Source: Haematococcus lacustris
Taxonomy: Eukaryota; Chlorophyta; Chlorophyceae; Chlamydomonadales; Haematococcaceae
Length of the DNA stretch: 64,000 bases
Direction of reading: 5' to 3'
Assembly: GCA_030144725.1 (NCBI GenBank)
Contig: JASKMD010000001.1
Coordinates: 2,561,783-2,625,782, forward strand
The notes beneath the pieces are model-generated. The model was not told where the DNA came from and ran no database searches. It saw only the letters and a list, made by a program, of their open reading frames with translations. The position numbers and the translations under genes were made by a program. Below, piece by piece: positions 49,401 to 58,400 of this stretch; position 1 is the stretch's first letter; every line of letters starts with the position of its first letter.

Positions 49401-52400
49401 TAGCTTTCTTTGTTGATGCCGTCCCATTGCCATCCATCTATGCTGGTGATGGCCTCTTGGTGTCCGTACATGGCCCCTAGTATACTGCCTAGGTCCTTGG
49501 GTTTACAACGGCAGGCTTTATCCACCTTCCAGCTGGAGAGCCCTGGAAGGTCAAGGCCAACTGTGCGCACTATATCCTTTGGGATAGTCTGGATCTGTCT
49601 GCCCTCAGTGTTCCGTTTCGTGCCCGCCTTGTGTCGGGCGGGTTTCGTTGGGGGCGATTGGGTTTCCCTGTTCTCTCGCCTTAGCAGCCGGGAGCTACTC
49701 TTGATGGCCTCCTGGGCTGCGGGTTGTGTTGCATGTTCGGTCACGTGCGTCGCTTCGGTCGGTGTGGGCTTCTTGGCAGTCACGTACGCCCTAATATCAG
49801 CGTAGCGGTGTTTTGTGTCTTCCTCGACGTCGGTTGGTGCAAGCTCCGTCAGACCCGCGGCCCATGGCTTAATGAGTCTTTGCTCAGCGGGCAGGTCTAG
49901 GGTGGTGTCTCGTTTGGCTGCGATGTTTTTCGCTTCTGTTGTGGTTGGGCATCTGTCCTGGGTCGCCATGGTCGTTAGTCTGTTGAGGGCGATATAGTGC
50001 TTTTGTTGGACTTTGTTGTGGAAGCGTTCTTTAAGCATCTGTCCTGATATGATGTAGGTATGGCCAGCGATGGTGTGTTGGAGCTCTGTGGCATGTCGGA
50101 TGCCCAAGCTTTTGAGGCACGTCATGCAAGCACTAACTATGTCGAGTGGAAGGGGGCTGGTATTCTGTGTGATGAGTTGTCCAAGCAGTTTGGTTTCCCT
50201 AGGGTAGAGTTCTTGTCCTTCCTGGGTGGCAGTGAGCTGCGCCGTGGTGGCATGTAGGAGTTGTCTGGCTCGTAGGGTGTGTCGCAGCATAATGAGCATG
50301 CGGTGTCCATGCTTGGCAGCTTGAGCGTAGAGCCAAGTGATCTGTTTGTGTAGCATGCATCTGGTTATGTGGGCATGTGTGGTGTCTGTGGACTGGAGGC
50401 TGTGTAGGAGGGCTGTAGTGTTTCTGGTATGGTACTCTTTGGCGGTTGAGCTGATGCCAAGGCCGAGCTTGTCGATGTCCTCCCTGACAACGGCATTGGG
50501 TGTGCCTAATGGGAGTCTGAGTTTTTTCTTAATACATTGATTAATTGCTCTGTCGTAGAGGTCTAGGTCTCCCGGTGTGCATGGGGCTACGCAGAAGCTA
50601 TAGGCCAGACTGGGGATGATGGCTGTCTTGATGATGTGGATGGCTTGTCTGGCGCTGGCGAATGAGCGTCGTAGTCTTTCTAGCTTCTGTCTAAGTTGTG
50701 TCATCATGGCTATGTGTTGTGGTTTCCAGTTGAGCGTCATGGTGAGTAATACACCAAGGTAAGTGAAGGGGGAGGTCGGTTTGAGGTAGGTGACAGGTTT
50801 CCCTTGTAGCGTTACGGCTTGCAGTTCTCTACGGGCTTGCTTTTCCGCTTCTGCCATGGTGCTGCATCTGCCGGATTGGTGCGCTTTGTGGAGCGCCGCT
50901 GTGGCGAGGGTTTTGCTGTGGGATACGATTAGGTGGCCCCAATCCGAGTAGGCGGAGAGCTTGTCTGCCTGACAGCGTAGGTTGCTGATCGAGTTGCATA
51001 GGATAGCGATGTCATCGGCGTAGTCGATGCTGCCGATTGTAAAGCGTCCGGCACTGTCGGTTGTGTCGGATGTAAATTTGTACCCCCTCGCTCCTACTTG
51101 GAGCCAGCGCAGTAAGGGTTCGATGTAGATGAGGAACAGGAAGGGTGAGAGTGAGTCGCCCTGGATGGTGCCCCGGTCTACAGGTACCGGGTCGGTGGGG
51201 CCGTAGGGAGTTCTGAAGCGCGTTGTAGCGCCCGTGTACAGGTCCTTCACCGCGTCTGTGGCGTCGGTGGGGAAGCCAAGGTCGTGCATGATCCATAGCA
51301 GTTTGTCTTGGCAGGTGGTGTTGAAGGCACTAGTGAAGTCGACCAGTAGCGCATAGATATCTACTTTGGCTAGCTTGGCGTCTTCCAGGGCCATGACCAG
51401 CATTTGGAGCTGTTGTGTGGTGTCCCTATGGGAGCGGAAGCCTGCTTGGCAGTTACTTAACATCCCGTTAGCCTCAGCATACTCGTACAGCGCCTTGGTT
51501 ATGAGGCTGGTCCAGAGTTTGTAGATGGTATTGGCCAGCCCAACAGGTCTGTAGGCGTTGAGGTCTGTTTCTTGGCCCTTGTCCTTGTAGAGCAGGCAAG
51601 TGTCACTGGTTTTCCATGTTGTGGGTGTGCAGCCAGTGGCCCACATGATGATGAACAGTTGGTGTATGGTGTCCCTCATCTCCCATGGCAGCATCTTGAT
51701 GATCTCGTTTTCAATGCCGTCTGGGCCAGGCGCTTTGCCCCCCGATAGTCTACTGATGCATTCTTGAAATCCTGCTTTGTCCATGATGGCTGTGTGCATC
51801 CAGTGTATATTTTGGCAGGTGTGCAACGTGAAGGGGTCCGCGGCTTTGGGGCGGGTCCAGGGGTAATTTCTGGTCTGTGTGTTTGTGTAGTGGCCTGTTT
51901 TGGGAGTCGGCGGCGTGAGCTTTTGTCTGTAGGCGGCGGTGATAATCCGGTTGAGGTCGGCCGGGGCGGTGCAGATGTTCTTGGTATCGGGGTCGGCTAG
52001 TGCCTGCAGTCCTTTGTGGTCGGTGCGAGAAGGGCGTAGTATGTATTTATTGGCTTTTTTGGGTTGGGTGCTGATGAGGTGTTGCATTCTTAGACGCGCC
52101 TGTGCAATGGCAAGTGCGGAGTCGTCGTCATCTAGCTTGTGGATTTGGTCGCGGTAGGAGTTGGTCAGCTGGGCGAGCGCGGCTTGCACGCAATTTTCGG
52201 TTGTTCCGTCGCCCTGGCGTGCTTGCACCGCCTCCCTTACCTCCGCGTTGATCGTGTCTGTCTCTGGGAGTAGGTCATCGATAGACGGGTGGACGCTGTT
52301 TTGTTTGTATAACATTCTGGCCTTCCGGCTGAGTTCTCTAGTGGTTTTGAGCTTTTTCCCCAGTTCCAGTCTGATCTTGCACATGCTTCTGCGTTGGTAA

Positions 52401-55400
52401 TGCTGGCCTCCTCTGGTCAATGTCTTAGTGTTGCATGTCTGCATGGCAGTTCCCCTGCAGGTTTCCAGGAGCGTTGTGAGCATGGCGGCTGCGGTGTCGA
52501 CAGCTTCTCTAGCCGGGAGGCCTGCCACAAGTGTCAAGCGTTGTGGTTGTTGTGGGTTGGCCTTGTCTAGTGTGGTCAGGAAGTGGGTAGCGTCTGTGTA
52601 CATGGGAGCTAGGTATGCTGTCAGTTGTGCATGCAGTTGTGGAGCGCCTGAGCTGGGTTGTTGTACTCCAAGCCGGTATGCTTCCCTATCTTTGTTGGTG
52701 ATTGGGGTGGTGAGAATGGTGTGGCTGTGTTTTAAGGGTTGGTGTGTGGCTGCTAGATCTATGCCCAGTCTGGTAGTGGTGAGTGTGGCGGTGAGCGGTC
52801 TGTGGTCGCTAAGGTACGCGTTTGTGTCGACGTGTGTGCGATGCCCAGGGCCGTGTCTCGCGTCGCGCGTCAGGATGGCGTCGATGCGGCTGTTGCAGTG
52901 TGGTTGCTGGTAGGTCCAAGCCCGGTCGCCGGGGTCAGCTTCGGATAGGCGCAGCTCTGTGGCGAACTCCCTCATCATGTGGTCTTGTGGGTATTCAGTG
53001 TGTTCGGAGCGGTCCTCAGCCCTCATCGTGGCGTTGATGTCTCCCGCCAGGATGAGTGAGCCGGGCAGGCGTCCAGTGGCTGTTCGTATGTGTTCTTGCA
53101 TCTTTCTCCTTAATGGGATCGCGTCGTCGTTGTTCCCTGACGGCCAGTACGTGGCAACGAGTGTGAGTTCCTCGCTTTGCCGTTGGCGGAGGCTTAGGAT
53201 GACGCATCGGGTATTTACATCCGCATCTGTACACGGCGGCAGCATGGTGGCTTGCATCTGGATAGCTAGATCGTGTCTGATGCCAATTAGGACCTCACTG
53301 TGGCCTTCGTGTCGGTGGACGGTATAATTTGGCATAACCCTCTTCAACCAGCCAGAGCTGGGGTTGTTGCTTTTGGGTTGGGTCATAGTCTCAGTGAGGA
53401 TCAAGATGTCCGGGCTATGTTTGTGCACCAGGTTCAGGACCTCATTTCTGGATCTGCATAGGCCTCTGACATTGAAGGTTGTGAGGGTGATGTGTTGCCT
53501 GTTGCGGGTTGCTTGGGGCAGTTCGGTTGGGGGGTTGTTGTGTTGGCTCGTACAAGGATCAGTGTCCGGCGTGGTTTGTTGTGTCGCGGCTATGTTGGGG
53601 TTGAGCCTTGTGGTGTGGGCTTCGGTTGTGGGTTTGCAGAGGTATTGGGACATGAGGGTTTGTGTGTGCGTGTCGTTGCGGTGTGCCTTGGTGGCTCGTA
53701 CCCGCTTAGCTGATGGGTCAGTGTTGGTATCGACACGCGTGGTGGGTCGGTTGGTACGCGGCTTTCCTGGGGGGACTGGCGGGCGGAGGGTAACGGTGGG
53801 AATGTCCCGACGCTGTCTCGACCGGGCGGGTTCCTCGTGTAAGGGAGTGTCCTCTATTGTAATTCCGCGCGTGGTGTCGATTGTGGTATTGTTGTCAGCT
53901 TCAATGGTGGTCTCGGGCGGGGTGGCGAGGATCTCTGTGAGATCTATCGGGTCAGTGTGATCTTGGAAGTGGGCTGCTAGTGCTGAGGCGGTGGTGGCCT
54001 CCAACGGGTCCGCTATCCAGATCTCCCTCCTAATGAACCTTGTGTGTCTCACGTTGCCTGTGCAGATGGTGAGCAAGTTCCCTTGGAGGCGTCCCCAGTC
54101 GTTGGGTGTGGAGAGTGGTTTTGGCACACGGTTGAATGAGTCCAGCTGGTACCAGCCTTGTTGTGTGTGTTTAAGGACAGTTGCATGGTGGTGTGATAGC
54201 AAGATAACAACATCAGTGTGTGTCGCACCCGTGCTTGCAATAGCTGTAGTGATCGCCTCAGGTGTGATACTGGAGGTTGGTAGGTAGGCTGTTGCTGGGT
54301 GCAGGTATGTACTCATCTCAAGGTGTTTGCGGTGTAGGTAGTGGTTCAGTGTGTCAGACGAGAATCTGCCTTTCTCGTGGTAGATGTGATCAGTATTGAA
54401 GGTTCGAATTGCATGCCCTTCTTCCCGTGCTGTTTGTGCTAGGTATTGTAGGTGCTCGGCTAGATCCTTGCAGTGTCTGGTGACTGCATGGTACTCTATG
54501 CATTTCTTTCCCATGGCCATGTTAAATGCATGTACCAGGCAGCATTCTTCGTACTGCCCTTCCATGTAGATTTGTGTAGGGTTTTGCACCGGTGTATACG
54601 TGGGGTCGGTTGCTGTGGTGTTGTGCTCGTGGTTGCTTGGTTGTTCCATATGGCTGATAATGTTGTTGATGCCTTTTTCTTCGCACCGGCGTATCTGTTC
54701 CCTTGAGCGGGTGTTGGGCGTGATGACAAAGAGTTGGTGCACATTCCGTTTGGTTGCGGTAGGGACATGCCGGAGGGTCTTGGCTGTCGTTTCCATGGAG
54801 TCCAGTAGGTACCAAGCGCCGTTAATGCACTTCATGGCCATGCTGTGGCCCGTTTTTTTGCACAAGAAAGTGTGTGTTCCGTATTGGCCGGCAAGGTTCC
54901 CAAGGTTGTCATTGGTCCAGTCACTGGGTTGGGTGAGTAGGGCAACGCTCTGTACTGCAAGGCCGTAGTGGGTATGTAAGTACATCTCTATGACTTCGTC
55001 AGAATAACCGTCAGCGCCTCGTGCCATTAGCCATGCGCCGCGCTCAAAGTGATCAGCTATTCGGGGGAGCCTGTTCTCATAGAAGTTGTCTATGTCTTGC
55101 ATGGTGACCCATTCATGCCCCGCGGCATTGTTCAGGGAGTAGACTTGACACGCGGAGCTGTCTGTATCTTGTTTAAAATGTTTGATAGCTGGGCCTGGGT
55201 TGGCTTCCACATCCCCGGCGGCTAGTAGGAGCCAGGCCACGTAGACTGCCCGTGCGGCGGCTATGGGGTTAAAGGTGCATGTGGTCCAACAAGTTTCGCC
55301 TGTAGTTGTTTGATAACAACAGTAGATATGGAGGGTGCTGTTGTATTGGTAGGCTGTGTATGGGCGGCCGTCCTTAGCTCCATGCGTGGAGAGGTGAAAT

Positions 55401-58400
55401 CTGTTGGCGAGTTTGCTTATAGAGCTAGAGGCGGCTAGGGTGCCATCTAGGCCGGTCATAAGGTTGTACCCGATGGCTCGTGTTGTGCATCTGTAGGAGC
55501 CTAGTCGTTTGCGGTGCCGCCTAAGGCATTGTTTGGATTCTGCAGCTGTGGGTTTGCGGCGGTGCTGGATGCCTGTATTAAGGATGGATATACCTACCGC
55601 GAGGAGAAGGAGGCAGTTCACTATCTGGTTCAGTTGGTTGATAGCTCTACCCGTGTGGCGGTGTAGATTGCTGACATCCAGCCTATTAACATGGGGTACA
55701 TTGCAAGTATGTGGCGTAGTGCCCACTCGGGGCAAAGGGGCAACGAGGGGTGCAAGCCATTCATGATATAACTCCAAGTGTCCACCCCTACTATGGAGTG
55801 TCCCTTCTATCTGCTTGTGTGAGTCGTTGGAGTGCCCAAGGCACTGTGGCCACTCCTTCTCCTTCTTTCTCCAGCAGGTCCCTGCCGTGAGGCTCTCCGT
55901 CCTCCTGCACAAGGGGGCAGTGTGTTGCATCGAGGGTGAGGTAGCAGGTGGGGCAGGAGGTGGGGCTTCGGGTGGGGTGGCAAGGGCGGCGTGTGGGGCC
56001 ACAGTAGGGGCAGCGGGTGGGGCTGCAGTTGGGTCAGCAGTTGGGTCAGCAGGTGGGGCAGCAGGTGAGTCAGCAGCTGGGTCATCAGGTGGGTCAACAG
56101 GTGGGGCTGCAAGTGGGTCATCAGGTGGGGCTGCCAGTGGGTCAGCAGGTGGGTCAGCAGGTGGGTCAGCAGGTGGGTCAGCGGGTGGGGCTGCAAGTGG
56201 TTCAGCAGGTGAGTCAGCAGGTGGGTCAGCAGGTGGCGCTGCAAGTGGGTCAGCAGGTGGGTCAGTAGGTGGGTCAGCAGCTGGGTCATCAAGTGGGTCA
56301 GCAGGTGGGGCTGCAGGTGGGTCAGCAGCTGGGTCAGCAGGTGGGTCAGCAGGTGGGGCTGCAAGCGGGTCAGCAGGTGGGTCAGCAGGTGGGGCTGCAG
56401 GTGGGGCTTCAAGGTCACTGGTGTGTTGCTGCGTACCATCCACCAGTTGGTGAGAAGCGTGTGGGGTTTGGGTTGGGAGTGGTGGGCTGTATGTGCTTAC
56501 CGTTAGGCTAGTGGTGCTGGGCCGCAGAGTCTCCTGCTGCCTCGAAGTCTTGTTGCAGATGCCTGCTGGATCCCGAGGAGAGCTTGCGCTTTGGGCGCGG
56601 CGGGGTCTGTATGTGACATGCAACAACATGGCGTTCAGTGTGTTGTGGCATGATGTAGTGTTGGTGGAGTACATGGTTTTGTTGGGGGGGTGCGAGGAGG
56701 GGATGGACAGTGTGCAAGGAGGGGGTAAGGGTTGTGTAGTGGGTTGTGGAGTGGTCGTCGGAGTGGGTGTAGTGTGTTGGTGTGTTGATGTCGTAATAGT
56801 GCGGTGGTGTGGACGGTTCGGTTGGGGGTGGGGATGGGGGTATGGTAGGATCCCTTGTTCCCATCTGCCTCCCACCTTCTCATGGCCAGTGTCCTTGGGG
56901 CTCGTGCCCTCCTCCTGTGGGGCAGGGGCTGCTGCCCCCACATTAGCGCCTCCCGTGGGGCGGGACCCCTTGCTGGTGGCAGCAGAGGTGCTGGGAGGCT
57001 GCTTGCTCATGGTGTGGGCAGGGCGACTGTTCTGTTGTGCCGCCATATGGCGGCCCCGGCCCAGCTGCAGCTGACGCTGGTGGGTAGTAGCTGGAGGGGG
57101 GGGGGCGTCGGTGATGATAGCGTGGATGGATTCCACCTGAACCCGCATGGTGGTGCGCAGCTCCTCCGCTGCGCTGCTGGCTGGGTCCGAGGCATACTCC
57201 ACTGCTGCTGCCAGGAGGGGTGTGCAAGCTGCAAAGATCTGATCCAGGTGGGATGGTTTCGCCTCCACGTGGGAGTTGTAGGCAATCTTGCCCGCCCTGC
57301 TGTGCTCAGCTGCTGCCCCCTCCATGCTGCGCTGGATCGCCGCTGTGCTGTACTTGGAGTCCAGGTCCCCTAGCAACACGTGGGCTGCTGCCAGGGTGAT
57401 GCAGGCCGCGGTGGACGTCTGGTGCACAGCATCCTGCGAGTCGGGGCGGTGAAGCCTGCCCACCTGGTGCTCGCTTCTCCCGCTGAAGCTGCCCCCACTC
57501 ATGTTGCCCGTGATGTCAAGGCCATTGGTGTCCCTGAGGATGGTATCTAGGCTGGCGGCCCTGGACGCTAGGGTGCAGATGACCGCTGCTGAGAGGGCGA
57601 CACTAGTGGGCATGAGGCAGAGGAACACCCTGCTGCTGCGCCTGGCTTTCATCATGTAGTCAGTTCCACTGACCAGGGCGACTGTGCCTGTGGCGGTGTT
57701 CAACCCCAAGAAGTGTGCCACCCCCCTTTCTCCCTGCCCTTCTACCTCGGTCGCCGCTATGGTCTGGGGCTTACCCACCCCACTGATGCGCTTGAGCACA
57801 AGGGGGGCATCAAACAGACTCTGGACTGCCTCCCCGATCTGCTGCACCGTCTTGGCCAGCCCGTCTTGCTTGTCCAGGCATACAGCAATGCAGTTGGTGC
57901 TGACACCTAGGTCAATGCAGGTTGCCCTGGTGGCCAGCCCCCTGGCTTGGCTGCTGGCTGCTGGAGTCCAAGTCATGCAGACCGCCTCTGTGGCCTCCAC
58001 CGTGATGGGGCCAGCCCTCTCTACTGCGGTAGCGACAGCTGGCGAGGCAAACTGTACCCTGAGGTAGTTGCCGTCCTCAACGGCAGCTGTCACAGTGCTG
58101 CAGAGCACGAAGGCAGGGTCAGCTATGTGCACCCTGTTGCCGTCAGGCATGCTCCTGCCCTTGACCACTGCATACTGCGCTGCCCTGACCAGACTGCTGG
58201 CTGCGGACCCCTTCGCCCCAAGCACGCTGACGGCCCTGCCAGTGGGCGAGGCCATGGTGGAGTTGGCGTCCATCTGCACTGACATGAGGATGCTGGCAGT
58301 GGTAGGAGGAGTGCATGCCACCAGGGGCCTGCTGATGAGTAGGGAGGAGGTCCCGCCCTGTTCCTGTTGCACACAGGGGATGGCGGACAAGGTGCCTCCA

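Noticed and set aside
50060..53960. Plus-strand open frames opposite element B
   Set aside because: Shadows of the B polyprotein on the other strand.
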